Notes: generated by a model not told the origin, from the letters alone. Positions 21,531 through 34,442 are shown, numbered from the stretch's first letter. The stretch: 64,000 nucleotides of DNA from Cavia porcellus (GCF_034190915.1 NW_026947507.1:31920001-31984000), one strand, 5' to 3'. Translations and numbers: made by a program.

Positions 21531-21618
21531 TTTTTTTTTTTTTATTGGTACCGGGGATCCAACTCACAACTGCATGCTTGCAAGGCGGGGGCTTATGCTG
21601 CTGAGCTAAATCCCCAGC
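21531..21618 (-). mobile_element. ID-like SINE with perfect target duplication
   Basis: On the minus strand: GCTGGGGATTTAGCTCAGCA (A box), a CCCGCCTTGCAAGC anticodon-arm region, GTGAGTTGGATCCCCGGTAC (B box), then an A-tail of about 15. Two identical 17-bp flanks (21514-21530, 21619-21635) show that the insert is intact and fairly young. It lies inside the older ERVL-type LTR, so it is the later event. Confidence 0.96.
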
Positions 21619-21660
21619 TTGATTCAGTTGCTCTTAAGAACTCTAACACATACAGTATCA

Positions 21661-22465
21661 CTGAAGCTAAATAAGATAACAAGAAAAAAAAAGCAAGAAA
21701 ATAAGCATGGTAAAATGTTTTATTAGGCTTGAAACTAGCTTTGGGATTATTTCTAGGTGTATTTATATCTTCTCATTTACCACTCCATTTCTCAACTATC
21801 TCTTAAAATTTGTAGCAGACTGAAGGTCAGAAGGAGGACAACCTGAAGCCTCCCTCTTTATCCATCAGTAAGACACATATATTCCCATCTAGAACCAGTG
21901 AAACCTTCTATTTTCTAAGCCCATGCACTAACATCAGGGAACACAGAGGTTAGTGTAAAAGACAGGATCCCTGCTAGTGATCCTGCTATCAGGTATGGGG
22001 GAGGAAATTCAGTAGTGCAAATATGTAAAAGATTAACAGAACTCCTGGAACAGTACAATTTCCTGAGATGAAAAAGGTTTAGCCCCTACCTTTTTAAGAA
22101 TGTCTTTGTTAATTTTTCATTACACAAATGTATAAGGCTGTATCTGGTCAGGGACTTTTGTTCAGATGAAATAAATTTGATCCAGTGTACTTTCTTTTCA
22201 GCAACACTGGAGGCAACTTCTGACCTCAAAATCCATCACAATCCAGCAACTCGGTGCTAGGCAAAGGACTTGGTGAAAATAATACACTATGCCTGGATTG
22301 AAAATACTAGAAACCTGAAATACTCAGATTGTTATCACTCAGCTCTACAACTCACCTCTACAAATGAAAATACTTAACAGAGGACACATAGTTTATAGGA
22401 TTTTTTCTAATATTCACCAGAGAGTCAAATGCAAAAGAGTATGAGAGATCTGACTACACACTAGT
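21661..22465. other. unassigned non-coding stretch
   Basis: No recognisable repeat. The part after 22180 has a different texture and leads into the tandem repeat that follows. Confidence 0.4.
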
Positions 22466-22595
22466 GACCCAAAGAACTCATGACAATGTTCTGTACAAGT
22501 CCAACTGAAGACTTAGAGTCCGTGGCAATGTCCTCCATGAAAGTTCAACTAAAGGCCTAGAGCCCATGAAAATGTCTCATACAAGTATCAAGGTT
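22466..22595 (+). repeat. three tandem copies of a 43-44-bp unit
   Basis: Units at about 22466-22508, 22509-22552 and 22553-22595 share the pattern ...AGAG(T/C)CC(G/A)TG, (G/A)(C/A)AATGT and (C/A)AAGT(C/A/T)CAA(C/G). Degenerate continuations (GATCTGCACTGAG, GTCTGCACCAGC, GCTGTGCTGAAG, GATCTGTACTGG) run on to about 22715. Overlapping 70- and 78-codon frames in both strands look like repeat artefacts. Confidence 0.7.
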
Positions 22596-22926
22596 CAGTA
22601 TTTGTATCAAGGATCTGCACTGAGAAGGCCCAAAGGTCAGTGGTGGAAGCTAGAAAGTCTGCACCAGCAGAATGAAGGAGCTGTGCTGAAGACTGAAAGA
22701 TCTGTACTGGACTCAGGAAGTAATGCTCAAGGTAAAGACCAGAGCTCCCCCAAAGAGAACTGCAGCCATCCTCAGTGATAGGGAGGACCTGAGTTCCTCC
22801 AGTGATGAGAACAGCTGAGTTCATCTCAGGAGAAGCAGCACAACAAGCTTCTTCAGGAGATTCGACAACACAGCATCTTCCCCTCTAGGTCTCCTTTTTT
22901 GCTGTTGGCAACAATTCTCAGGTGTG
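22596..22926. other. GC-richer unassigned block after the tandem repeat
   Basis: Contains the degenerate continuation of the repeat and several CTGAGTTC-type repeats (22788-22825). It could be part of an unrecognised LTR or internal region of a retroelement. I do not recognise it. Confidence 0.35.
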
Positions 22927-22928
22927 CC

Positions 22929-22929
<1 letters not shown>

Positions 22930-22962
<33 letters not shown>
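22930..22962 (+). repeat. (CA)n microsatellite
   Basis: About 16 uninterrupted CA units. Confidence 0.97.
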
Positions 22963-25926
22963 CACCATTCTGATTCCGTTCAGCTGTGTTACAAGCTACC
23001 CATTTGTTAATCTACCACACAGATGTTGGTAGTTTGCCTCATTATGGGATTCAAGTGTTTAAGCACAATACAAAGGAAACTCACAGAAGCATTCCTGTCA
23101 GGAAGTCAAATTGAGTATATTCTTTTCTAGCAAAAATTCCACTGCACAGATGGATTTCCACATCTAAAATACCCAAATTGGTATCAGGCTTCTGGATTTT
23201 TTTTTTCTCAGAAGCTTAATAATTTCTCGAACTGAGTTTTACCTGGTATGTGTGGTGGTGAGGGATCTGTACAAACAGAAAAGAAAGATTTAGGCTAGTA
23301 TTATTAGATTCTATTCATTAATTAATTTGCCTTAGAATTCTCTTAAAAACAGTAGGATCTATATCATCTAAAGATTAAATGAAAACAGTGTTAATTTAAA
23401 AGCATTAAGTAAAATCTATATTCTAAAATACATATAATGCTTTTGTTTTATATTTGAAGAATAATAAGTGAATATGTGCTAATAATAAAGTATCTGTCTC
23501 GGCTAGCAATTAACTTATTGTTTAGCAATTACCTAATTACTTGAATTTAGTGTTGAGTAAAAGGTAAAATAATGACAAATTTAGAGGAATACTATACAGA
23601 ACACATAAGAAAGTGAATTCCAACCCTTTAGTGAGTAACTAATAAAGTGTGTACTCTTTTAAGCAACTTGAAAAGAATAAGGTGAAGAAAAAGCTTTAGA
23701 AAATAAAATGATGTACTTTCACTAAAATGAAGGGGGGGTAATTTTTGGTTTTAATGCAACCCATGTCTAATTCACATTCACAGAATCAAAAGGTCTTAAA
23801 CTGCCATTTTCTTTTTGGAAAAACTTGAGTTCTAAAATTAAGAGTATAATGTCAACCATTTTAGCAAGTGATTTATGCCATGAATATAAAATTTAGAGCA
23901 ACTGTCTTCTAGAGAGAATGGCAGAGCATTTGAGATTTGAGAGTAAAAAATTTAACACACCATATGTACATCATTTAATTCTGAAGTATGTATACTGAAA
24001 TTAAGGACAGATTAATTTACGGGTCCCTAAATTATATTGGATCCACACATTGAAAGGCCCTCTTATACACAATTGATAAAGATCCGTGGTCTTTTCATAA
24101 CAAGGCTGAAAGGTCATTCTGCAAGACATGGCTAATCTGTAAAATGGAGATTTGTAAGTTTTAATCATAGAAATGGCAGGGACTAGCACTCAAGACAGTC
24201 TATCCTGGTTTTAAGAAACAAGTACATAGAGGTTCATTGAATTACAACAAACAAACCAAAAAAATTTTGTTTGTTTCTAAGCCTTTGTCCATTGTGCTCA
24301 GTTATTCCTGCGATGTTATTTCAAATCAGTATGGAACCTGCAGCATAAGGAAAGAGAACTCACAAGATTTGCTGAATTTTGTAGTATTGTGTATGGCCAT
24401 GTACCACTATGATGCTATAGGGTGAAAAGACAGAAAAAGGATGCGAAGATCAGAATCCACAACAGAAATGCACACAGCTTTAGATTCTTACCATTTCCAC
24501 AAATTTCCCAAGACAATATGAAATTGTATAGTCATTAAAGTTCTATTATGGGAGGCAAAGCAGAATGTTGTCCAAATAAACATGAAAATACGCAAGCAAA
24601 CTTCCTTCATATGACTTTGAAGGGAAAGAGGATAGTCTTCTCCTGACTTATAATTATCTAATATAAAAATTAAACCTTCTTATAAAATTTGCAAAAAATA
24701 TAAGCATGTAAATATAACATACAAAACAATTTCAAAGAAGCATGTTTTAAAGAAGCTATTTCCCATAGGAACAATTGCTAAACCAGAATTACTTGGTGCT
24801 TTTAAGAAAATATTTTAAAATTATTTAATATGTATAGCAACAATTACAACAAAACAGAAACTGAGATGAAATCATAGCATGAGCTAAGAAATAAAACATT
24901 AATTCAAATATTTTTACATGGCTGAAACTATTTCAAAATTGAACAATTTAGGTTATACACAGAGTAGGGTAAATACAATATATATGTACTTAATATGTTA
25001 TGTTGAACTTGAGACACCAGTGAGAAAGTGAAGAAAAATTGTCTAAAAAGGAACAATGGTAAGATTGACAGCATAATTGCCATGAGTATCAATGAATGTT
25101 AGAATAGAGTAATATTTTCAATTTTCTAATACTTTATTATCATCAATCTATCATTTCTATTTTGGGAATTTTTAAAAGTTCATTTTAAGTTTGATAATGA
25201 AAATAAGTCATTTAATACATCAAAGACTCTGGTATGATATGAAAGATAAATTTTATCTCAAGAAAAGATTTTGTGTAGTAATGAACAGGATCAGATAAAT
25301 TACAAAATGTATGTGTGTTTAATATAAAAGGATTAAAGAGGCTCAAGAAAGAGGACAGTAACCTTATGAAAACTGTTTAACTCTTATTAAAAATGTTTAA
25401 TACTAAAATATGCTAGTTTTATATTGACAATAAAAATAAAATCTTATTGAAAATTACTGAGAATAAAATCTCTGGCTAAATTAAAAATTTTAGAGACAAA
25501 ATATATAATTAAAGAAAAATGGAAATAAATACTAAATTTGTAAAATGACCTTTAAGACCTACCATAGAAGACTTGATATTACTAGTTTATCTGAAACATT
25601 TAATACAATAAATGCCAATGCATCATTTTCTGAAATAGCAAAATAGAAAAATACTACCCAGAAGTATTTAAAAATGCACAGGGTAGTTATTTCCTGTACA
25701 CCTTAGCAATAAATATGCACTGAATTAAAGATAATCATGTGTGTGCCAATCTGGAAGAGAGTTACTTTTATCGTTGAAAGAAATTATGGATGGCAGGATT
25801 GAGTGGACCACTCCATGAAATGAATGGGACTTCAGTGGGTCCCTCTAATAAGAAGAGTTAAAAATAATAAGAATGAAAGTTTCAATAACTTGGGATTCTA
25901 TAAACCCTCATGAAACCCAGCCTCCA
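22963..25926. other. long AT-rich stretch without recognised content
   Basis: About 3 kb with frequent stops in all frames. The only frames above 60 codons (24001-24189 minus, 24237-24425 plus) are unassigned. No SINE, LTR or DNA-element signature was seen. Confidence 0.5.
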
Positions 25927-26104
25927 ACTGGGCACAGTAACACACTCCCATAATCCCAGCGCTCTGGGAGGATGAGGCAAGCAGTTCACAAGTTAGAGCC
26001 CCACCCTGAAAACTGGCAAACCCTTGCCTCAAAATTAAAAATACAAAAAGCACTGGGAGTGTAGTTCAGTGCAAAGACCCTGAGTTCAGCCAACAGTACC
26101 AAAA
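25927..26104 (+). mobile_element. B1-dID dimeric SINE
   Basis: Well-preserved dimer. CTGGGCACAGTAACACACTC and CATAATCCCAGCGCTCTGGG are the B1 half. An A-rich linker (AAAATTAAAAATACAAAAAG) follows, then CACTGGGAGTGTAGTTCAGT with GACCCTGAGTTCAG and AACAGTACCA as the ID-like half. Confidence 0.93.
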
Positions 26105-26105
26105 T

Positions 26106-26109
26106 GGAT

Positions 26110-26150
<41 letters not shown>
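26106..26150 (+). repeat. (GATA)n microsatellite
   Basis: About ten perfect GATA units directly after the SINE end. The tract probably grew from the SINE tail. Confidence 0.97.
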
Positions 26151-27786
26151 CGACAATAGCAAAATGAAACATCTAGCTACAATTCAGTTGTTGTATCAAG
26201 TTGTATCACACCACACATGCAGCATAGTGCTTTGTCATGAACAGAGAGGGGAAAGCCTTTCAGCTTTGCATAAACCTCGGATGTTGGCCTGAGATAACCG
26301 AAGGGCAAACTTGTTTCCTCCAAACGTAAGCCATGATTTGGAAGAACAGGGCTAACTGAAAGACTTTTTTTCATGTATTACATTTGTTTCCTGTACTCAT
26401 TTTCATTAGGGAAATAGCTGGTATTTCTAGCCTTATACTTCGGAAGTCTGAAAATCAAGGGTTAGGATTTCATGCCCAGAGATTGGAGTCCATCTCTGCT
26501 GTCCTATATCTGTACTGCTGTGCAATAGCACTAAGTATGCTCTGATTCTGTCTGATTTTTTCCCTAATTAATGCCATTGCTGCAGGAATTCTATATTAAG
26601 CTTTAAAAGTGATTGATACGAAACAAGAATACTCAAGCCATAGAGCAAGGTTGGGTTCTTTTCATAGATCTCTACTCGTAAAAGGGATTCTATTCCCTTC
26701 CATTTATTTCCCTTCTTTTCTTCTCTGTCTTTCCTTCTCTTCTTATTATTTCTTCCTTAATCTTATTATACTACCGTGTCTTCTAAAAGTTGCCCAAATA
26801 TGAATGAATCTTACTTGGACACACATATTTAAATATTTAACTAATATGCATTAATCTATGTTGTAAACTTATTTTGTTAAAAGCTTTAACTTTGTTTGGC
26901 AAAGAACTGTCACTCATTTTATGAATTTCTTGAGAGAAATTTGTGAATGGTGATATTAGACTACCAGTAGAAAAAGCTCATAATACCTAATTTTACTAGG
27001 TAAGAAAAAAGTTAAAGCAACCATTAATATTCAAAATTGTATCCAACCAGTAACTGAATCTTCTGTTTTTCTATTCTTCTAAAGTCAATATGAAACAAAC
27101 GTTAGAACGTAAAGATTTGAAAAATCAGTTGACTTTATGAGAAGATAAACTCTCAAGTTCAATCGCAATTTCATGTGTCTTTTGGGAAGGTTTTAGGAGC
27201 CTGTCTCTGGGCAATGTAGACACAACCCAAAAGATATGGAGGAGTGAGGATAAGACTGGCAATACTGAACTGTCAGGAAACAGGTTCAAAGCCAAGATAA
27301 AAGTGATAGCATGTGGCAAAATGAGACACAATTGAGAGAATGGGTGGTCACATATACAAAGAAATAATACTCAAGGATAGAGTAGATAAAGACTGATCAT
27401 TAACTGCTGAAATTTAACCAAAGCTTTGTGTAAAGCATCAAGAAAGGCTTATAGAGGCTTGAAAGAGAGTGCAACAACCTTAAGGAATCTGTAGAAGCCA
27501 ATATAAAAATATTTTTAAAATCTATTTTAAAAAATGACAGGACTAGAATGATTTAATGAAAATATTATGAAAGTTCCAACATGTAACAGGCACAGGAGGA
27601 CAGAGCTGGAAGTGATATCAGAAATAAAGTATTAAGCAGATTTTACTTACTAGACAATTATATGTGATTTACTACAGGTCAAGATTCATTTAATTATCTT
27701 TTTATAGTTAGCTTATACTCAGTCCTAAAGGAATTACTGATATCCTTTGTGAGACATTCTATAAAGAGCTACTTGCATATAGTGTT
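26151..27786. other. unassigned non-coding stretch
   Basis: Three short frames (26177-26374 minus, 26609-26803 plus, 27125-27331 minus) are unassigned. No repeat was recognised. Confidence 0.5.
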
Positions 27787-28150
27787 ATATTAATCAGTCT
27801 TCCTATTGCTGGGACACAATACCTGATCTCCACAACTTAAAAGAGGAGAACTTTAACAAGGCTCATGTTTTAAAGGAATTCAGTCCATTGGCAAGTTCCA
27901 AGGCAGAAGCATCATGGAGGAAAGGCATGATGGAGCAAAGCTGTGAACTGAGGTTCACTGGACTGGGCAGTGGAATTGGGGTAGTGCCAGGGAAGAAGGC
28001 GTGAGGGACCACATGTATTATCCAAGGTCACCTCTTCATCACCCACCAGATACAGCAAATGTGTGCTCCATCAGTGCCCTGCCTGGCTCCCAACCCAAGC
28101 AAGTGGGCACAATGAAGCTTAACTGCCACAAGTGTGATATGTGAACCCAG
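27787..28150 (-). mobile_element. MaLR-type LTR, degraded
   Basis: The plus strand starts TTATATTAATCAGTCTTCC followed by GGGACACAATACCTGATCTC and CCATTGGCAAGTTCCAAGGC. This is the antisense of a MaLR/MLT1-like LTR end. No clean ends or target duplication were found. Confidence 0.55.
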
Positions 28151-28309
28151 TAAAGAAGTGCAATAAGAACGGAGGAGGAGGAAACTTGAGAAGCCATGGT
28201 TCATCGATTATAAAAGGTTATTAAAATATGACTGTAAATTCAATTTGAAATGTACTTGTTAAGATACAAAAGCTAATTTAATATAAGAAGACAAGTGGCT
28301 AAATGTTTT

Positions 28310-28525
28310 ACTCTGAAGAAAAATCCCATCTCTGAACCTTGGTAATACCATTTATTAGCTCCTTAACCTTGGACAAATCACCAAGTGTCTCTAAGCCTTC
28401 CTTTCGTCATATACAATAACAATGGGCCTACGTGAGAGAGCTGAGGGCTTGATAGAGTTAATATATGATAGCTTGAACATAGCACTGTATAATTAGACCA
28501 ATGCCTATTATTATTATTATTAATA
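28310..28525 (+). mobile_element. MIR SINE
   Basis: Follows the MIR consensus in order: ACCATTTATTAGCTCCTTAACC, then CCTTGGACAAATCACC, CTCTAAGCCTTCCTTTCGTC, ATACAATAACAATGGGCC, a GATAGAGTTAATA block and a terminal (TTA)n. An ancient tRNA-core SINE shared by all mammals. Confidence 0.82.
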
Positions 28526-28677
28526 TTTTGTTTTTTGAGACAGAGTTTCATGATTCAGTTTAGGCTGGCACTGAACCCAATTGGTAGCCCAGGCTGGCCT
28601 TGAACTCACAGTGATCCTCCTGCCTCAGTTTCCTGCGTGGTGGGATTACAGGTATGTGCCACCATACCTAGGTCAGC
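28526..28677 (-). mobile_element. B1 SINE
   Basis: Full-length minus-strand B1 (7SL-derived): GAGACAGAGTTTCATGATTC at the 3' side, GGTAGCCCAGGCTGGCCTTG, GATCCTCCTGCCTCAG, and GGGATTACAGGTATGTGCCA at the 5' side (A box in reverse). The internal duplicated B1 segment is present. Confidence 0.95.
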
Positions 28678-31600
28678 CCTTAATCATTTTATCTATATAA
28701 TAGACCACATACTGTATACAATTTCTTAATAATAGATTTATCATTCATAAAATAATTTTCTCTAACACACACACACATTTCTACAATTTGTCAAGGGCTG
28801 CCAGATCTGCTTACATGAGAACTAGCTTTGGCTTTCTTAGAAATGTGAAATGACTAGCCATAATAATTTTATTGACATGAGTCTTATAATAGTTGCAAGC
28901 TTTTGGCTTCAGTCCTTATTGCTTTGTTATCTGTGAACTAGGACCATATTGTATGTGTTGGTAAACAAAATAACTGTTTTACTTGTATACATATGTTTAA
29001 TCTACATGGGTTGCATTATCAAGTCATCAATTCTGCTTTCAGAATTGTATTCCAACAAACCAATGTAAATTTAAAATTCCACAAATTTTGGAATCCATTT
29101 ATTTCATTCTTTTATCCATTCTCTGAGTTTATGTTCAGGTGCTTCCTGTTAAAATACATGATTTCCTCAACATAGCAGTTAAAATTGATTTGGATGGTAT
29201 AACTGAAATTTCGAATAACACAATTTTAAATAAAATAAGGGGTTTTTCTTTCTCTCTTTTAAAAGAAGTGCATCAAGTGGTAGCCATATGTCAGTATTAC
29301 AATTCATAGGCCATCAAGCTTCCAAGTTGTGTCTTTCTTCCTGTTGTACTAGCCTTGCTTAGCATCGTGTTTCCATTCATCAACTCATGAACATGAGCAC
29401 ATTCAAAAAAGGCACTGTGCAAGCTCTCACCACTATGTCCAAGTTCAGAAGAAGAAAGAGAATGGGCAGATATTCTTACAAAAGTTTCTTCAAACTTCAC
29501 AACCCTTTTCCTGTCCATAATACATATTGCATCATGTACCCATCTTGTAAAGTGTGCTAGGAAATACAGTTTTTGCTGACATAATTCATGAACCTAATAT
29601 AGACATTAGGTAAAGGACAAAGAGTACATGTTATTTCCTGTGCCAGCAGCTACTATAAACGTAGATTTACTATTGTGATTCACTTTTGAAATAATAATGT
29701 CATGAATTTTACATAAAATATGGTAAGTGGTAAACTAAAAATATAGACTTAATTAAATTAAGACAGGATGAAGAAGCAGTTATATAAATAAAACTTTTTC
29801 TATGGCAAGTCAGTAAACCAGCTGTTGACAATAAATCAATTTAAAACAATTAAAATTGAAAAGTCAAGACACCGTACAAGGAAATTACTAGTGATATGAA
29901 AGAAAAAAATAAAAAATATATAATGAAGTAAAGAAACCACAGCTGATTTCAGGTGGAATACCAGGTTTTAGAAAAAATACGGCAAAGATTGAATTCTCTT
30001 TATAAGTACTATTTTGTAGGTAATATTTTAGTATATTACATTATACTATTTTTGATGGTCTTCTATTTTTGCATTTAACCAAATTTATTTAACTAAATTT
30101 TGTTTTCTGAATTCAAAACATTTCCCAAGACTTATCTCAAAGCACATGTATTTTATAGATCTCATTTAGCTAAGATACTACACCAGAAGTGAAAAAGTAC
30201 TCTATTACAATGAATTTTAAGTATTTGCTTCTGTCATTAAGGGAATTAAAATTTTATGTGGAAGTTAAGATATTATACATAAATTTTCCTACATATATTT
30301 ATGCACATATACACAAAGCATACATTAAAAATACTCAAAAACTTATACCAGAAATTTGAGGGCAAAAATTCTTTATTATTAAATATATCACAGAAGCACA
30401 TGGATTTATTTTTCTATAGTAACAACTTACACAACTTCTATTTTCATTATCTTTTTGTGCTTTCTTAGATTGCAACTACTATACTGGGCAATGACTTCGC
30501 AAACTGAAGATTCAAATTAAAGTGCAATTGGGGGATGCAATGGAAGCAAAGTTTACTTGACTGTGAAGAAGCCCCCAAATACAGAAGAAGAAAAACAGAC
30601 ATTAACTAGACCAACACACAATATCACTCTGGAGAGATTACTGTGTCTGGAGACCAAAGAAACACCCATCAGACCATTAGGATAATCTGTGAGATTGCAA
30701 AAATGCCAAGCACAGCAGGCTTTGCCAGTATCAGTGATCCAGAGAGCACTAATGTAGCCTAATTCTATAAAATAGTTTATGTTTATGGTTAAAATCCTTA
30801 ACACAAAGTAACAAATAAGATGTTTTAGTAAGCTTTGTTTACTAAAATATAAATGTGTATTTTTATCTTTTAATACCTTTTACTTACTGATATTTGAAAA
30901 TAACAGACAAATAATTTTTGATATAGAAATAGACTTAATGAATCATATGTAAATAAAATGCCATGTTGCATTCAGACAGCAGCTAGTAAACAAGAGGTAA
31001 GAAGCAGTTTATGGTCCCTACAGCACTGGTCCACTTTTGTGGCTGGTAGTTTCATTTTGCAATCAGAAGAAAATTAGGTGATAGTCTCTATCGCTATTAA
31101 ATCCCCAGATGCGTGGGATAACTCCACCTAGCCCCATTAATAAAAGTAAGTTGAATATTTTCTCTTTTTTGTTGTTGCTGTCTAGTTATTTTGTTCTTTG
31201 ATATGGCTAGAGATAAACATTTCTCTAAAACATTTCTCTTTGGTTTCTTGCTGGAGTGAAAGATAGAGTTGTTGAAAAGCTGCAGCTGGCCACAGTGATC
31301 TTTATTTCACTGGGTCTATAGTGTCTTTCTAAACCACTAAGTAACCTTTAAAAGAAAATAGGCCAAAAACGTGTATGTTCTCTGTGGAGCTGAGTATGGA
31401 ATCAGTTGTTTTATTTATGATTTCCACTTTAGCCTTCAATTTCAACAGCTGTAACTAATTTACTTAGTAATTTTCTTTCTGAAAAATGTTCTCACTGCAA
31501 TGATTACTCTTTCTAAAAATGAAACATTCTTAAAAAAGTGTTTATACCAACTCTTCACCTTACCACATATACCTACATGCGTGTTACAAAAAACAACTAT

Positions 31601-33212
31601 ATAAAATAAAATTATTTAGGGAGAAAGGAGAGCAGTAGCTTTATGGGGTCTCAGAGAACATCTCAGGAGCAGCTGGTCAGAGGGGTCTCCCCTGAGGATG
31701 CTGGGTGAAACCGGCATGGAGCTCCGCTTTCACTGTGAGCTATTCTAATGTATCTTCCCAAATTGGAAAATCTGGATGAATGACATAACTGGATACCTAG
31801 TTTAACAGTCCTAAGTGTCAGGTTCTCACTCGAAGTTTGGAGTATTCCTCTCATTAGTAATTTTGGGTTATTCTCAGTTATCTTTTATGTTCTTTTGGTT
31901 CTTGCTTAGATAAAGGAGGCATTCCCTGGCTACTGACTAATACTGACTAATGTTATACATAGTATTCAGCGGCAATATCACATAACATCACTTTAAACAG
32001 ATTATATAGCATACTTGATAGAATAGATATATCATTTTATGTAACAATATCTTCTTTTATCTTTTGATACAGATATGATACAATAGAATGAAATTTTAGA
32101 TAGAGAAGAGAGAAGGGAAAATAGCCTTGCAATTTTCCTAAAATCACCTCTAGCAGAGTGTCTTCTTAGGAAATTTTCCTGCATGGCAAGTAACCATTCC
32201 TTACTTATGTAAGGAATCAGTCTTATGTGTATACATCTGTCTTCAAATACCGGTAGCATTTGTATAAAGATACCAGGCATTAGTTTTGGGGATTTTAAAA
32301 TAGTAAACTAGTATGACTTTATCTTAAATAGTAACACATGCAATGCTTCCAGTTTGTAAATAGAGTCACATTCTGAGCTGCATGGTGAACATGAATTTTT
32401 GGAGGACACTGTTCAACCAGTACAAGGCTTTGGTATGATTCTATCTAGTTCTTCTCAATCCTTAAATTTTCACTGTAGTTCTCATAGTTTTGGGTCCTCA
32501 ACTGTGGTCCATTTCCCCTTGGAAGAAATCACTTCTGGTAGGTGATTCAAATTGATTTCAGCTGATATTCAGATTTTTTTCTTTATTAGGATATTCTGTT
32601 TTATATTCTTATCAGCTGCAGTTAATAAGGTGGTACCAGTGCAGTGACCATAACGTTAGAAACACTGCTGTGTGCTTAACTAGCACAGCGTCATCTGAGA
32701 TCTTGGTGCAAGGCAAATCTCTGGACACATTCCCCATACTCCATTGGACAGTGCTATCAGGTGATCAGTTCATGTTTTCTACTTTCTCTACACAAGATCC
32801 TTCCCATGTTAGCATAAGACACATCACTGGCTAGCAGTCCTCAAAAGAAGTGATAACCAGAGTAAACTAGAGGAGAAAATCTGTGCAGTAGTCACTAGAC
32901 TAGAAGTCACTACCTAATATGGAAGATAAATAAACTTATAGGAACCTTTTTCTCATACAGTCCTGACATTTCTACCATTTATCGTTATTTTTAGTTTAGA
33001 AGCTGGAGTTTAATTTTGTTTTTCCTTGCTTGCCAGTTATCTTAGCAAACTGAACTTTTCCATCAGCCTAGCTCCCTGAGGTAAACGGATGTTTGTGGCT
33101 AACTCCATCAAATACATGAAAATGCAAAGACAAAAGTGATTAGTAAAACAAAATATCATACCTACTGCAAACATTCACACTTGTTATTTTCAAACAGTAT
33201 TTTTCAATTGCT
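28678..33212. other. long AT-rich stretch, mostly unassigned
   Basis: About 4.5 kb with no recognised gene. A short CA run occurs at 28765-28778. A 73-codon minus frame at 29297-29518 has fairly ordinary amino-acid composition but no family that I know. AATTTTTGGAGGACACTGTTCAACC at 32393-32417 (two short matching blocks) hints at an old MLT1/MER-type fragment. GC is locally higher at 31620-31740. Confidence 0.5.
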
Positions 33213-33425
33213 TAAATGTTGCCAGGCAATATGTGTGCAGTATTTCACATACATTATTTATTTCAATAACTTAAAACGAGGGAAGATTCTTACTATGGCA
33301 AATTAATTTTCAGTACTAAGGATCACAGCATTTTCTTGCATTTTCTCATTTGCAATTCATAACTTTAAGAATTGCAGAGCTTATTTTTAGTTGTAAGTAG
33401 TGAGGCTTAGAGAGGCATAAAGACA
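33213..33425 (+). mobile_element. possible MIR SINE, strongly diverged
   Basis: TTGCCAGGCAATATGTGTGC, ATTTCACATACATTATTTA and later GTGAGGCTTAGAGAGGCATA match MIR landmarks in the right order, but the spacer is diverged or interrupted. Confidence 0.5.
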
Positions 33426-33545
33426 CGGAATTATGATGAGGGAAAAAGTCAGGAAAATCTCAGATTTTTGAAGCTTTTTAGATATCTCTAGTGAAAGATT
33501 ATGCAATTCTGCCTTTGTAGACATCATTATCAGGTGAAGAAAGGG

Positions 33546-33602
33546 TTTCAACAATAAAATATTTGCCTACATGTACAAGATCCTGGGTTTAATCCCCAGG
33601 AT
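33546..33602 (+). mobile_element. ID-like SINE fragment
   Basis: ACAAGATCCTGGGTTTAATCC (33577-33597 region) followed by CCCAG is a tRNA-type B-box end as in the ID halves elsewhere in the window. The 5' half is hardly recognisable. Confidence 0.6.
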
Positions 33603-34442
33603 TAAAGAAAAAAGATAATCTTAACACATCTCATAGAATTTCTGACCCTAAGTCTTACAATGTGTTTTGCAAACAAAAACTAGGGCTAGAGAGTTGTCTT
33701 TCTGCCTCAGGGAATCAAGTAACAATTTACTTGCAAAATTTTTATGAAAATTGAAATAAAGTTGTTTTATATTTATGGGTAGGCAACACGGTAATTTTAT
33801 AGAGTGCTAGTTGACTACTCAAATAATCACTTTGCCTTCTTTCTTAATAACACAGCCTTCTATTTTAGGTGTGTAGAGAAAATATACATTTGTCAGACAC
33901 ATTGCAGTTGAAAGTAACTAACAGCAGGCCAGTAAGATCTAAGAAACTGTACGGGCTTCCAGCAAACATCTCTTAAAAGACTGCGCATGTATTCAAATTT
34001 CCTACCTTAGGTCTGCCCTTCTGTTCTGGTGTCGGAAAGGAAAATATGATAACTAGAGCTCTGGAAACCATCTGGCACAGCTGAATCCTCAGAGCACATA
34101 CTAGGGTAGTGGAAAAATATTATAGAAAAAGCCCAGGACTCCCACTTGCTGAACATAAGCCTACGCACACAGGTCAGCTCTAGTGTCTTTTACAGGAAAG
34201 GGAAAAATTTCCATAGTCAAACCACTGCAGTCTTGGAATACATTGCTATTTGAAGTTGAACTTAAAAGTAATCATTAAATAACATATTATTAGCTCATGC
34301 ACATAAATAATTACTAACAGTGTGGTAAATAAATATTTTATGTTATTTCATTGGGTTGTCATAATGTTCTGAGAGTTATAAATGACATGTTTTATTCATT
34401 GCAAATATGAAGTCTAGTAGTTGTTACTTATTTCTAGTTAAT
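33603..34442. other. unassigned non-coding stretch
   Basis: Nothing recognised. Confidence 0.45.

Larger units (their letters stand above)
21295..21660 (+). mobile_element. ERVL-type LTR 3' part, split by an ID element
   Basis: GC-richer sequence with CTGCCACTGAGTCTGCTGGC and later CTTGCTTAATAAATTCCTTTG resembles the 3' half of ERVL (MLT2-like) LTRs, including AATAAA at 21478-21483. The LTR end (AAGAACTCTAACACATAC at 21636-21653) continues after a SINE that interrupts it. The 5' limit is uncertain. Confidence 0.55.

Noticed and set aside
22566..22824. Overlapping 70- and 78-codon frames as a small gene
   Set aside because: They lie in a degenerate tandem repeat and are present on both strands, with no recognisable protein features.
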